Source: Henricia sp. BOLD:AAB3569 (lineage: Eukaryota > Echinodermata > Asteroidea > Spinulosida > Echinasteridae). Taken from it: DNA of 64,000 nucleotides. Every line of letters starts with the position of its first letter. Within the stretch, counting starts at the first letter, position 1. The position numbers and the translations under genes are program-made. Below the pieces are notes generated by a model. That model made no database searches, was not told where the DNA came from, and was given only the letters and a program-made list of their open reading frames with translations. This document shows positions 12,262-23,829 of the stretch, piece after piece. The stretch spans positions 1 through 64,000 of the forward strand of contig JBBELK010000690.1 in NCBI GenBank assembly GCA_037783545.1, read 5' to 3'.

Positions 12262-13054
12262 TGGTGCCCTCACACCATAGCGATCACCAGTTGCGTATGG
12301 TTGCGAATAAAAAATAGTGGTCATAAGTTCCGAACGCAACTCACACGCAACTAATAGGTTTGATAGGTTTGAAGTACGCGACAACCACGTAGGTGATCGC
12401 AGACACACGAAGAGTAAGTTCAGAAATGTTGAACATAATTCTCTGCAATCAATTTGTACGCAACACGATCGCAACAGGTACGCAACTCATAAGTTATGAA
12501 TGCAGGTGATCGCAGGTCCAAATTTGAGGTATCTGGCCAGGTTTTGGTAGCGTACATGTTGCGAATGTGTTGCATATCATGTTGCGTGTGTAGCGTACCC
12601 CCAACCTATTGTGTGTATTCCCAGCGTATCCCCAACCTATGCCCTGCGTATCCAACCTATTAGTTGCATGTTAGTTGCGTACTACATGCGTGTTGAGAAA
12701 TAGTATAAATAGTGGGCCTTTTCTAGATCGGTGTCAGTTGTTGGTGGACCTCCGAGGTGACCACATGGAGCTACCTTGCTGTTATTGGACATCAGTTTAA
12801 TCTGGTCAATTTAGCACTACCATGCAACTAGCACGCAGGTCCAACGCAACTCGTAAGTTCTGCACGCAACTCACACGCATGTGATCGCAGGTATTGGGCG
12901 ATCATAAGTTCAGTTCGCAACCCACACGCAACCCATAGATTGAATAGGTTAGAAACTGACAAAATTGTTGATTTGGGTTGCGTTTGGTGCGTTTAAAAAT
13001 ATTTTTTACACGCAACTCATAGGTTTCAGCATACGCTATGGTGTGAGGGTACCA
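12262..13054. mobile_element. Harbinger-like MITE, 793 bp, TTA duplication
   Basis: TIRs TGGTGCCCTCACACCATAGCG and TGGTACCCTCACACCATAGCG (one mismatch) are flanked by TTA at 12259-12261 and 13055-13057. A 3-bp TWA duplication is typical of PIF/Harbinger. The interior is a scatter of CGCAACTCACACGCAACT words in both orientations and has no transposase. Confidence 0.75.
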
Positions 13055-13619
13055 TTACACGATTTGACAAACATTGGTACAAGTACACACGGCCAAATCC
13101 ACATTTGCATCTTGTGTCCTACTTTTACCACCCGTTACGCCTCTAAAGGACAAATCAGGGACACCCACATCATAAAATGAATTTTGTAAACCCACAGTTT
13201 TCATATCTACATGTAAAGCATTTTATAAAATACTGGGGAACGAGGACGTTTTAATATTACCCTTTACCGCCTCCGGGAGGAAGACCATACCCCGTCAGTG
13301 TTTATTAGTACTGTCATCATTTGAAGATGATTTGACACAATTAGGCTTATGCACTTTGGCTGGCGCCCTTAATTCGTCACTTTCAAATAGAGTCGCAGTT
13401 CTAAAAAAGTCTACATGTACATGCTATGCTGGCAATGTGGTGTGCGCAGATGCTTTCGGCAACCAACAGCTTTGTGCCATTGTCTCGTATCGATTGTAAA
13501 CACGGTGTTGCTGGTGTACTTTACACCTGCCGGTGTACCTTCCAATGAGTTTGCCATGCCAACATTAATGAGAAATAAACTTCACTTGTCCGTGTTGTCA
13601 TTCTACCTTATCTACATGG
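13055..13619. other. No recognised feature
   Basis: Unique-looking sequence between two repeats. Nothing supportable. Confidence 0.35.
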
Positions 13620-14105
13620 CAGCAAATATAACATCGTATTTTAACATTTTCAATATGTCGTCGGCAGCCATCTTGGATTTTGATGCTATAATTAACAAAA
13701 AATGACACCTCATTCGTTCTCATGACTCGTCTCGTTCCAAAGATACCACTTTCATGTTTTTATTCAAGATGGCGTTGGCAGCCATCTTGGATTTAGAGGT
13801 CAAGATGACCCCCAAACGTAATAAATACCATTCTAGCAGGTTTGTGATGCTGGAATTAGTAGAAAATGACACCTCGTCTGTTATTATGACTCAACTGGTT
13901 TCAGAGATATCGCTTTTTGTGATTTTCAAGATGGCGTCGGCGGCCATTTTGAAAAACGTGCTATAAAAACTTTAGCCGTCACTTTTGGGAGGTGTATGAG
14001 AGCTAATTTTTCTCAAAATTGGTCCTTTTCATCAAATCCATCAAGAAAAAAAGGTATGCTAAACATGGTCACGGATTCCATGAAAATTACTCTACTAATG
14101 TTTGC
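13620..14105 (+). repeat. CCAAGATGGC repeat, inverted copy of 10213-11180
   Basis: About two repeat units followed by the shared flank (CTATAAAAACTTTAGCCGTC ... GGTCACGGATTCCATGAAAA), which matches 10226-10380 on the opposite strand. It reads KMALAAILDLEVKM in the plus strand. Confidence 0.8.
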
Positions 14106-14187
14106 TGCAGCATTTTGTCACTGCGTCAGGCCAGGGACTTAAACAATTTATTATTATGCAAAACTTGTTACGTATGTTATAGTATGA

Positions 14188-14656
14188 AGACCCAGAGGGG
14201 ACATTTAAGTATATTCCTTTTTGGTTTTTTTAATATGTACATACGTGAAAATAATACGTACGTACGTGAAAATAATACGTACGTACGTGATAATAATACG
14301 TACGTACGTGATAATAATGAGTACATACCTGTACGTGATAATAATAAGTACGTACGTATTAAATTATCACATACATACGTATTAAATTATCACGTACGTA
14401 TACGTAATAAATTATCACGTACGTACGTACTATTATCACGTACGTACGTACGTATCGTGCTGTCATATGTTTTCGTCATGTGTTTTCGATCAGCAAACTT
14501 TACACTGATTTACCGCGGGACTGTACGAGATCCACCATTTTTACTTACTATTTTTAGGATACTATTATTACTTACGGTACGTACGTTCGTACTATTATCA
14601 CGTACACTGTATTAAAAAAACAAAAAAGGAAAATACTTAAATGTCCCCTCTGGGTC
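14188..14656. mobile_element. TIR element filled with TACGTACGTG repeats
   Basis: Ends AGACCCAGAGGGGACATTTA and its inverse extend for about 45 bp. The interior has runs of ACGTACGTGATAATAAT facing runs of ATTATCACGTACGTACGT, so the whole 469 bp can fold into one hairpin. A frame crossing it is a by-product. Confidence 0.75.
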
Positions 14657-14879
14657 TTATAGACCAAAATTCATTTTAAAAAATATTTTTGAACTGATCT
14701 TGAGACAAAGGGGATATACACACATTGTACGAAAAGCAATTTTAATTCGGTTCAACAAAAACGGTTAAACCACCAAGGAAATCACCAACCTCCAGCAAAA
14801 ATCACCAAGTAGAGCTAGTCCATGGCCCTCCATGTCGAAGTTGATACAGGTTGACAACAGGTTGTGTTTTACGCGTAAA

Positions 14880-15035
14880 AAAATTAAACCTTAATTGCGA
14901 CAAACCTGAGATTAGTTTCTCTCAGAGTTAAACTCAACCCTTCTCAAGACCAGAGTTAAAAATTTCAACCCAAGGCAAAATTGTTCCCCTGGGTTGAAAA
15001 AACTAGTGTGAAACGAGCCGGGTTAAGTTTGCCCC
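14880..15035. mobile_element. Family E fragment
   Basis: AACTCAACCCTTCTCAAGACC, CCCCTGGGTTGAA and AGTGTGAAACGAGCCGGG words match family E. Ends degraded. Confidence 0.5.
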
Positions 15036-15040
15036 AAGTT

Positions 15041-15774
15041 GAAAATGTATGCGCCTGCACATGTACAAGGTGCGTGTACGGATGTATGGCGGTTTCATGC
15101 GTCATCTGTGTACCGGTACATGTACGTGTACATTAGTGCAAGTCAGGATGCAGCATTGTGACCCAAGATAGCCATTTTAGTTAAACCGTAACAAATAGTT
15201 TTATTTCCCTGTGCACCAACCTGAGTAAGGCAACAAAAAGAAGATGTTCTGGTCCGCGCGCGCGTCGATTTCAAGCATGCGCGTTAATCTCTTTTTTCTG
15301 CGGAAGCTAAAACAGCGCCCTCTATTTCCGCACCGCCTTACGTTTTCTAGACTGATCGCCAATCCTGTAGACTACGTAAGGAATGGGAATAAGTCTATGT
15401 ATTTTCCCGGGCAGTTCGACCTCGTACTCAAGGCAATAGATTCGGACGATGCTGATATCGAATGAGATCGAATGATAGTGAGTATGAGGTTGTTTAATCA
15501 GTGGCTACATGTAGTTCTCACGCGACACAACAAGGAATTGCGATTGTGAATTAGAGCATGTCTGAGCTGAGCTGAGCTGAGCTGAGCTGAATACTGAAAT
15601 ATGCCACTTATTTTCGTGTCCATTGTTGGTGGAGTGAAAACTCTCAAAACATTCAGTGTTGAGACGGCTCTGCAAGTTTACTATAGGCCCTACTGTGTAA
15701 GAATCTGTACGTGTGCGATGGAGAAAAAAAAAAGGTAAAACAAACCAAAAAAACCTCCGTCGTCGCATCAATTC
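15041..15774. other. Mostly unrecognised; one GAGCT microsatellite
   Basis: A 73-residue plus frame from 15244 (Met after a GCGCGCGCG run) has no known domain and no clear splice donor. A (GAGCT)5 array lies at 15563-15591. Confidence 0.35.
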
Positions 15775-15985
15775 CGTAACTTCGGTCTGACCAGAACCAG
15801 AATACTTTTTATTTTGGGCCTAAAAGTCAGCTCCGTACTTCGTCTAACTTTCGAGAAAACAGTCAAAAAAAGCTTTACAGTCACTTCGCGCTGAACCACG
15901 GCCTAGCGCACCTGTGCATGAAGTGGCATTTTAGCGAAGTGGTGTTTGGGTGAAGTGGTTTTGGGGTGAAGTGGCTTTTGGGCGA
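15775..15985 (-). mobile_element. Family I fragment
   Basis: Shares CAGCTCCGTACTTCGTCTAA and repeated GAAGTGG(T/C)TTT words with the family I copies at 18758 and 56343, in the reverse direction. Confidence 0.6.
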
Positions 15986-15989
15986 AGTG

Positions 15990-16870
15990 TTTCATGTTTA
16001 TATTGTGTTAGTATTAGAGATCTGTTAACAGATCTGTTATCTTAATCGAAATTGTGACCTCAGAACAAACACCATGTTAACAGGACGTATTAATGTTAGT
16101 GTTGAAAGTCGTGCGCAGAATCGCAAATTGCAGTGAGTGAGGTCGCAATTCTCTTTGTTACGTGTTAATGTTAGTGTAACAGATCTGTTAACTCGACATC
16201 TCAGGAAATCATGTTAGTGTTGACTTGGTGTCTTGGGAAATGTCAAGGCGGTAGGGTTGTGCACGACTTTCAACACTAACACTAACATAGAATTGTGACC
16301 TCCGGTCCGTGTTACACAAGCTTATAACCACTAAGTGATTAAAATTTTCATAATCTTCACGGAGCCAAGAAAATTTCTCAATTAAGAGTAGCACATTTAT
16401 GCTGAAAACTGAACCTTAACTAATTGAGAATTACGAAATTTATAAAATAATCAAAATTAAACCAACCACTTCGTTCAGATTAACTTAACAGACCTGTTAA
16501 CAGATCTGTTAACAGATCTGTTAACAGATCTGTTAACAGATCTGTTACACTAACACGATCTGTAACACGAGCTGTTGAACTAACATGAGATGTAACACTA
16601 ACACATCATAAACACCATGTTAACATCGAGTTAACATGGTGTTTTTTTCTGAGGTCACAATTCTGATTAAGTTAACAGATCTGTTACACTAACACTACAA
16701 CACGTAATACAGATGTGACTTCGCACTATGTACAGTGTAGAGAATTTACATGGTGTTAACACGGTGTTAACCTCGACATTCAGTTAGAGGTTGAGATTAA
16801 TGCTGTGTTAACAGATCTGTTAAACTAACACTAACACGTAACACACACAGAATTGTGACCTCACCCAATG
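15990..16870. repeat. GTTAACAGATCT repeat cluster
   Basis: Palindromic 12-bp unit GTTAACAGATCT is tandemly repeated five times at about 16490-16545 and scattered elsewhere. Mixed in are GTGTTAGTGTTAAC-type and GAATTGTGACCTC words in both orientations. It resembles an element made of its own subterminal repeats. Outer boundaries are uncertain. Confidence 0.65.
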
Positions 16871-17165
16871 TGTAGACTGGTCTTATACTACATATCCGTC
16901 CCAGGAATTCCGTGACCCAGCATGTTTGAGAACAAGACCATGTCAAATTGGTTGGTCTCAAGACTTATCACGACTACTGCGACTTTATAATAATACGTAA
17001 TTTAGAAAGCGCCTTATTCATTAAAAAGAAATGCTCTAAGACGCTTAACAACCAATGAGTTTAAAACAGTAATTTATCTAATATTTATGCATCGATTATA
17101 CACACTATAAGACATTTCACTAAAACTCCCTAAAACTTATAGGATAGAGTGTGCCAGAAACTCAC
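16871..17165. other. Downstream intron start of MARVEL gene
   Basis: Begins, on the minus strand, with the GTGAGT donor at 17165. The rest shows no exon. Confidence 0.4.
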
Positions 17166-17300
17166 CACTCCTATAATGAGTTTGGTACTTGATGTCCAAT
17201 CAGCGGCCACAAAAGTCCTGTTGTAAGAAGCACTAGCAGATGCGATCATGCAGGAGGAGATGAAATACAGGAAACCAAGAATATTGCTCAAGATGAAATC
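17166..17300 (-). CDS. MARVEL-domain protein, internal exon (TM3 to TM4 start)
   Basis: Minus-strand exon of exactly 45 codons, phase 0 at both ends. The acceptor is TTTTTGTATTTTCGCAG|GAT and the donor is GGAGTG|GTGAGT. It encodes DFILSNILGFLYFISSCMIA, an extracellular-type loop with an N-glycosylation sequon (NRT, residues 27-29), and the first residues of a further hydrophobic segment (KLIIGV). Read after the 58587-58781 exon, the junction INWLLL|DFILSN completes one continuous TM3 of the kind seen in MARVEL proteins. Both exons are on the same strand with matching phase, so I take them as adjacent exons of one gene. The following exon, with the rest of TM4 and the cytosolic tail, was not found between 1 and 17165 and may lie outside the window. 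A processed copy is unlikely because both splice sites are intact. Confidence 0.72.
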
Positions 17301-17554
17301 CTGCGAAAATACAAAAATTTAAATTCTCAAATAAATAGCTGATATACACAGTACATGTAGCTTCATGAGAATGTCAAGTGGGAATTAATTGTGGCTGCAT
17401 CATTAATATATTAGGGTTAAATTAAATTTTAGGGTTAATTTCAACTAACCGGGAACAAATTTAACTGGTGGAGCATCTGCCCAGAGTGTCAGAGATTATG
17501 GAATTAGAGCTCCTTGGCTAAAAATTTGAGTCAATTCCCTTACAGTTTCACTGT

Positions 17555-17960
17555 GGCAGGTGGGCGGCAAGTGGGCAGAGAGTGGGCGGCGAGTTGCCAA
17601 GCAAGTGGGTGGTGAGTGGTCGGAATGGGTGAGCGACGTGGGTGAGCTGCGTGGGTCAGCGACGTGGGAGGGCGGCAGGGATGGGTGGGCGGCAGTGGTG
17701 TACGGGTTTCTGTATTCTAATAGGAGACGTTTAACAATTGGAACAATAGGGTCCGCGATTGCCAACGAGGTCCTTGATTTCGAATTAGAGCAGTCGGCAA
17801 AAAAACTAAGTACAAACAAAAGGGGAACAATGGGATGTCCGCGGTAGGAGGTGGGTACAAGACGAGACGTACAATGGGACATCCACGGTGGAAAGTGGGT
17901 ACAAGACTGTATGGGTGGGCGGCAGGGGTGGGTGGTGGGTGGTGGATGGGTTTAGGCAAC
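17555..17960. repeat. GTGGGCGGC-rich low-complexity stretch
   Basis: Two G-rich blocks (AGTGGGCGGCGAGT, GGTGGGTGGTGGGT) flank a near-unique 150-bp centre. Frames on both strands are composition artefacts. Confidence 0.6.
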
Positions 17961-17984
17961 CCCACGTCAATCCTGCGAATGGTT

Positions 17985-18620
17985 TTAACCCGGGTTGAAC
18001 TCAACCCTGCTTGGGACCAAGGTTGAAACTCTCACCCCGGGTTGCAAACGGAAGTGTGAAACGGGCAGGGTTGAGTTTGCCCTGCCTTGAGATTCTTGCC
18101 GCTTGTGAGCTACAAATGTCATGTCAAAGCGCGCACTTTTACTGTTACAATGTATTTAAAATATAATTTGCATGAATACTTCCAGCTGAATGTGCCTACA
18201 TGTAGGTACAGTACATGTACATAAAGCGGTGGCGTGCAGCTTGTATGTGTGAACATGCATGTGCACAGATAAGTGTCCATTTATTTTTACGTCCGGTTTT
18301 CACTTTTGCACATTTCTCTCATGAAAATAGTCAGATATAGTCAGAAAACATTAATTATTATCGGCAGGGTACAGCACTTGCATGAGCAACACTCAATTAT
18401 CACTCGCCCCGGGTTGGGTTGCACAAGTGCGAATCCACCCAGGCCAACTCTGAGTTGAACTTACCCTGGGGCGAGATAAACACGGTTTGAGCGAAACAAG
18501 TGTGAAACGATGCGAGGTTTAATGTGGGGTTGAAAATTCGCGTTTCAACCCGGGGCCGTCTCGGGGTTCACCCCCGGTTGAGTTCAACCCGGTTGAAATG
18601 CTGTAGTGTGAAAAGGCCTA
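17985..18620. mobile_element. Family E palindromic element, copy 2
   Basis: Same internal blocks as 7530 and 56985. Terminal word GTAGTGTGAAAAGGCC. Dense CCCGGGTTGA / TCAACCCGGG pairs. Confidence 0.75.
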
Positions 18621-18757
18621 CTGTGTTGTAGATTTAACTGACAAATCCAGCACCAGTTCCACAACACATAATGGTCCATCTATGCATTGTATACACAATT
18701 AGCGGACCCCCTATGCGGTTGGAAGGCTGGTTGATGCCGATTTGAGATATAGTTTAA

Positions 18758-19254
18758 AGGCAGTATACGTGATTGGTATCTCGAAAATCAGAAATGTTCA
18801 CAGATTTACACCCAACTTACAGTACACAATATAAACATGATGATGACCATAGAAAACTTCCCCTTAAATGGTTTTGTGAAAAGTGCTATAGTCTTTGAGA
18901 AATGAGTAAAACAATTAGTTTTGTCTTATGAGACGAAAATTCAATTCGCCCCAAAACCATTTCGCCGGAGTGCAATTTTGTCCCCAAATCACTTCGTCCA
19001 AACACTACATCGCCCAAATGCTACTTCGCCCCAAAACCACTTCGTGCACAGGCCGTGGTTCAGGGCGAAATGGTTCAGGGCGAAATGGTTCAGGGCGAAG
19101 TGGTTTTGGGGCAAACCCTTTTTTGACTGTTTTCTCAAAATTTAGACGAAGTACGGAGCTGGTTTTTGCTCAGGTTGGTTTTAATCATGCATATCTTCAA
19201 TCACACAGAGGGATAAAACTATTTTTAACAGTTTACCAATCATGTATACTATCT
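18758..19254. mobile_element. Family I TTAA element, copy 1
   Basis: TTAA at 18754-18757 and 19255-19258. Ends AGGCAGTATACGTGATTGG and the inverse of AGATAGTATACATGATTGG. The interior has GGTTCAGGGCGAAAT units repeated three times facing TTCGCCCCAAAACCA units. The copy at 56343 shares the whole plan. Confidence 0.8.
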
Positions 19255-19339
19255 TTAAACATGGCAAATTTTCAGATTTGCAGTCGAATAAAAATGCCAG
19301 ACCTGTCTGTATCCACAGTTGTGGTATATGTAGCATTAA

Positions 19340-20168
19340 AGGTACACACCGGCCTACTGTTTACATGATTTAGTGATGTAGCAGCATTGACAATACTTTT
19401 TTGATGGTCGTTGTGAAAAACAAATCATCAAAATATCCCGTAATTTACTAAAGAAGTGCAAAATTAACAAAAACGGTCAACAGGCGGGTTATACGCTTTA
19501 CCAGCCGTTGCAACTACGTGCGAGCTTCACGACTTTGTCACAAACGATTCGCTCTTTTCCTACTCGGGATATCTCCAATTTTCTGATCATGATTTCACTG
19601 GACAGCCCGGACGACCGATTATGAATTTCCGCTTTCTCTGGAGAAGTTAGCATCATGTTTTTTCTTCACGAACGTACATGTACACGTACACCAACCAACC
19701 CGCCGTGTGTGCACTCGGGATATTTGCCGTGCTGCGCGGGGCGATCCACCGTAGTTTGCCATACTAGCACGCGCTCGCTGAGTCCCCTTCTTCGGACTCT
19801 CGAAACAAACATTTCTGTTCGAATTTTCATACTTTGTTTCATACAGTATAAATAGTCTCTCTTTTGTCAATTACTTATAAATATTGTGGAAAAATTAGAG
19901 TTGAATTTGGTGCAGTTCTGCAGTAAGAAACTTTCATGCGACTAGACATGCGACTGGACACAAAACTAACTCGCAAGACCATGTGACTTTTCGGAACCAG
20001 AATCTGGTTCCGAAAAGTCACGTGACCTGTTTTTTTTAAATTGCTCAAAAACGGCAAAATTCTGTGGTTTCTTTTCAGGATATGTTCAGTTTATTTCGGA
20101 AGGGCATTCAAAATCTGGTATGGGTCAATTTCGAGCCCAAAATAGCCCAACGAAGCCGGTGTGTACCT
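19340..20168. mobile_element. Family H TTAA element, 829 bp
   Basis: TTAA on both sides (19336-19339 and 20169-20172). Ends AGGTACACACCGGC and GCCGGTGTGTACCT are perfect inverses. Contains a hairpin at 19983-20021 (GTGACTTTTCGGAACCAG / inverse). Short frames only, so non-autonomous Kolobok/T2-like. Confidence 0.8.
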
Positions 20169-21441
20169 TTAAGAGCCCTGGAGATAGGTTATTGGCTGGC
20201 TGGCCAGTCATCACCTCATCTACATGTTTTCTTTCCAGTGCTGTGATTACACCTCCAATCAGTTCACGAGGCGATTAATTGACCAATAGTCCTTTAAACC
20301 AGTCTGTAATCCTGCAGGTTTATTCAAGCTACCATCACTGACATGAAATGAGCAATGACAGGATATCACAACAAACTCAGCCTGCCCTCTCTGGATTTGA
20401 GGTGATTTACTACAATACTAGAAAGATGTATGTCCTACCAGCACTTGACCAAGCAATGAAAATAAACTAGTGGAGCGTAAGGTCACAACCTTTGTGAGAA
20501 AGAAGGGCAGGGTGGGATGTCTGTCTGATAGTGACATATAACTAGAATGTTTGCCACCTGCTGCCAATAGGGGGCAGGTTATCTTATTCAAATGACCTAC
20601 ATGACAGTAGATCCAACTCAGTGCCAACTCATACATGGGTGACATTTCTGTGACATTCAAGATCTTCAGTCCCAGTTCACTTCAAATGTCTTAATTTTAT
20701 CTTTAAATTATGCAGCTAAACTGAGGAAATAACTTTTGCACCAAGGAGTAAGAAAAATAGTCCTACAACATTTGTGAAAACCTCGTGCAAATATTTTCCT
20801 ATACGTATGTAACAAAGACAGAAAAAAAGGTCACAAAATGGTCAGTCCACGTTACATACGTAATAGAAAAATTTGTACACAAGCTTTTCAAAAATGTATG
20901 TTGGCAGCAATTTCTTACCTTTTTGGGTAAAAGTTATCTCCCGACAGTACAAGGAAATTTCTTGAATTTTGAGATAAACTAAAGACATCTGAAAGGAATT
21001 ATTGACTTACAATGTATTTTTCAAATGTACCCCATTACTGTGGAAAGACCCACATGTACATGACGCAGTGGCAACTGGACTGCTGTACAAATGGTCTATA
21101 GGCCAAGAAAAAATGTTTGCAAGTACCCTTTATACAAATATCCGGCTGTCTCCGGCTCAGGCTTGGTGCATCTCAGAAATACTAACGCAGCTAAACAAAA
21201 ATCAGGTGTAAAATCACCTCTATTGGGCGAAGATAAGGCCACCAAAAGAAACCGAAGCAAGTAAACACACGACCAAGAGAGAAAATCACAAAGACCGCCT
21301 GAAGCCGAATCAAGTGATTTGAAAAATGACCATATATTGCACCAAAATACTGTGTTCACGTCACTTGTGGTTGTATTCAAACTACCAGTGATGCGCTGGT
21401 GATCTATCACATCCAGGGAGTACTTATCTTATACACATGTA
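20169..21441. other. No recognised gene
   Basis: 1.27 kb of AT-rich sequence. Frames near 20785 and 21096 have no domain or splice support. Confidence 0.35.
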
Positions 21442-22222
21442 GGTTTTCACACTACTGTTGACTTACCCGGGTAATTAATTACCCAGGTAGTATTCCATAC
21501 CCAGGTAGAAAACTAATCTGGAGAATTGGTTTCGCACTACAAAATTAACCCCGCAAATCAGCTTACCCGCTTTAGTGCATACCCGGGTAATTTGCGATTA
21601 CCATTTAGACTATATGAATGGCAACCCGGAGAATATGCATTGCTAACCTCTCCACTCCCATGAACCATTGTGCCCATAACATCTCGAAATATATAGTGCC
21701 TAAAACATTTGATCTTACTACATGTACATGTACTTCTGAATCTTCGAAGTCAACAAAGAAAGTGTATACCATTTACCGAGACGAGTTACCGATTACAAAA
21801 AACTGGTATCTTACATTAGTAGGTACACGTAAAGAGAAACATGAGGTGTACGCTTTAGATGAGTCCTTTATAATGAATTATACGTTATTTATTATGAATT
21901 GTTTGACGTTGGCAGCATGCATGTGCACAAACGTGGCTGTAATGTACCCGGGTTGAAGAAAACCCAGCGAGCATTCACACTACTGGAGGTAACCCGGAGA
22001 ATCGTCTCAAGGCCGCCGTTAACCCCGAGACTGGTGGGTTAACCCACCTCGCGAGCAGGGTTAGAAATTACCTTGGTTAAGTAGGGTTTCGTGGCAGTTA
22101 ACCCAGAGAATTTTTAACCCTGAGAAGTGTAGTGTGAACGCTCCGAATTACCCGTGTAATCTCGTGGTTAAATTTTTCGTTAACCCCGAGATAGCCCGGG
22201 TAGCACCATAGTCTGAAACCCC
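21442..22222. mobile_element. Family D element, 781 bp, TA duplication
   Basis: Begins GGTTTTCACACTACTGTTG and ends TAGTCTGAAACCCC (inverse), with TA at 21440-21441 and 22223-22224. Palindromic words ACCCGGGTAATTAATTACCC, GGTAACCCGGAGAAT and GGGTTAACCC fill the interior. No ORF with a domain. Confidence 0.75.
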
Positions 22223-22231
22223 TATTATGTA

Positions 22232-22514
22232 GGTTTCACACTACTCTTGAATTACCCGGGTAATTAATTACCCGGGTAGTTGTCCGTACCCGGGTAGAAA
22301 TTAACCCGGAGAATCGGTTTCACACTACAAAACTAACCCCGCACAAGGCAGGCTGCGGTGATGACGCGGCTCGTGGCCGTACCCGGGTAGAAGAAAACCT
22401 TGAGCTTTCAGACTATTAAGGTAACCCGGAGAATCATCTCAAGGCCGCCGTTAACCCCGAGATTGGTGGGTTAACCCACCTTGCGAGCAGGGTTAGAAAT
22501 TACCCAGGTTAAGT
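22232..22514. mobile_element. Family D element, tandem truncated copy
   Basis: Starts 9 bases after the previous copy with GGTTTCACACTACTC. It is internally deleted after the CTAACCCCGCAC word and loses its right end. Confidence 0.75.
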
Positions 22515-23510
22515 CGAATTTTGAGGCTGCTAGTCCTGAAAAGTTAAAGGTCGGATTTATTAATGAAGTTTTTGCTCTGTCAATGTTTTCCTCAAATAAA
22601 TTGGACCCCAAATCGTCTGGTTCTTATTCTGATGTGTAGCCAAAATAGTACAGAAATAACGATAATTTGCGCACGCTTCAGCTCCTATCTGATGAAATCG
22701 TTGAATTACATGTATGCAGTGTCTTGCAAGTCCTTGAGGTCAACTTACACAACCTCTGTATGTATAGTTCCTCCTCATCAACTGTTTTGGTGCAAATTAA
22801 GTTTGGTTTGCTTATTACAAATGTGAAATGATGCAGGGGGATGTTGTTGTTGTTGTTTATTTTATGGCATCTTCGGCAACTAAGGCCCTTTATGCCATCG
22901 ACTATACGGTTTTAGATTTAACTATACTATATTATCAACTTGAGATGACGAAGAAGGAGTTGTAGTTTTAGAAGAGGGAGGAAAACCCCCAGAGAAACGC
23001 CCCAGGGGAAATAAATGAGCTGAAATATATGCCCCATTGAAAGGGAGAATATTCTTTGAAAAGAAATGACATCCATGGTGAAGACGAGGTGATGTATTGT
23101 ACCTGAATGCAGCCCAACAAGATATTGTGTTTTTATGGAGTTGTGTGAAGCACTACAACAAGGTTCGCAAACCTATAAAAATGTCTGCCTAAAATAACAG
23201 GACTGATGAATACAAATCAACAAAGTCCAAGTGAAATGGCCAGGGTGTGGAGTAACCATGGCAATGCAAACTAAACTTCCAGACAAATCTTTAAAGATAA
23301 CAATCCTGCCAGGTGTGTCTGTACTTACTATAAAAGCCACCTGTTCACAGACATGTCAAATGTGGTATTTTATTCCTGGGGTCGATAGATGCATCCAAAC
23401 AAAGATTTCCACCAACCTCTATACAAGAATTGAAGCATCATGTCGACTATCTTACTCTAGGCAACACTGCCCCTGGGCAGTCTATAAACTTCCTACATGC
23501 TTGAAAATCT
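22515..23510. other. No recognised gene
   Basis: About 1 kb with two frames (22563 and 23231) lacking domains or splice support. Confidence 0.35.
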
Positions 23511-23693
23511 ATTGTTAAATCAACAATTAAAATATGCAGTGAGTGACTACATGTACTATTTAAAATGTTCAAATTCAACACTTATCGTGTTAAATCCAAC
23601 ACTTATTGGGTTGGATTTAACACGATAAGTGTTGAAATTTAACACTTTCAAGAGTAGTCACTCACCGCACGTTTTTATTGTTGATTTAACAAT
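23511..23693. mobile_element. Palindromic MITE with TTGTTAAATCAACAAT ends
   Basis: Outer arms (ATTGTTAAATCAACAAT and inverse, then GTGAGTGACTAC) and an inner palindrome (CAACACTTATCGTGTTAAAT and inverse) pair almost throughout the 183 bp. Confidence 0.75.
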
Positions 23694-23829
23694 ATATTTT
23701 TAAGTGTGTATGCACGAAAGGCCAACTTTGTAGACTTTGTCCCCACTGTACGCAAAAGTTGTGACGTCATCCATTCACTATAACATATTGGCGTACGCAT
23801 TGGCTTTCATTACCCTCCCCCGTCCATGT

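Noticed and set aside
14019-14615. 198-residue open frame with repeated YVRDNN
   Set aside because: It is the translation of the ACGTACGTGATAATA hairpin repeats.
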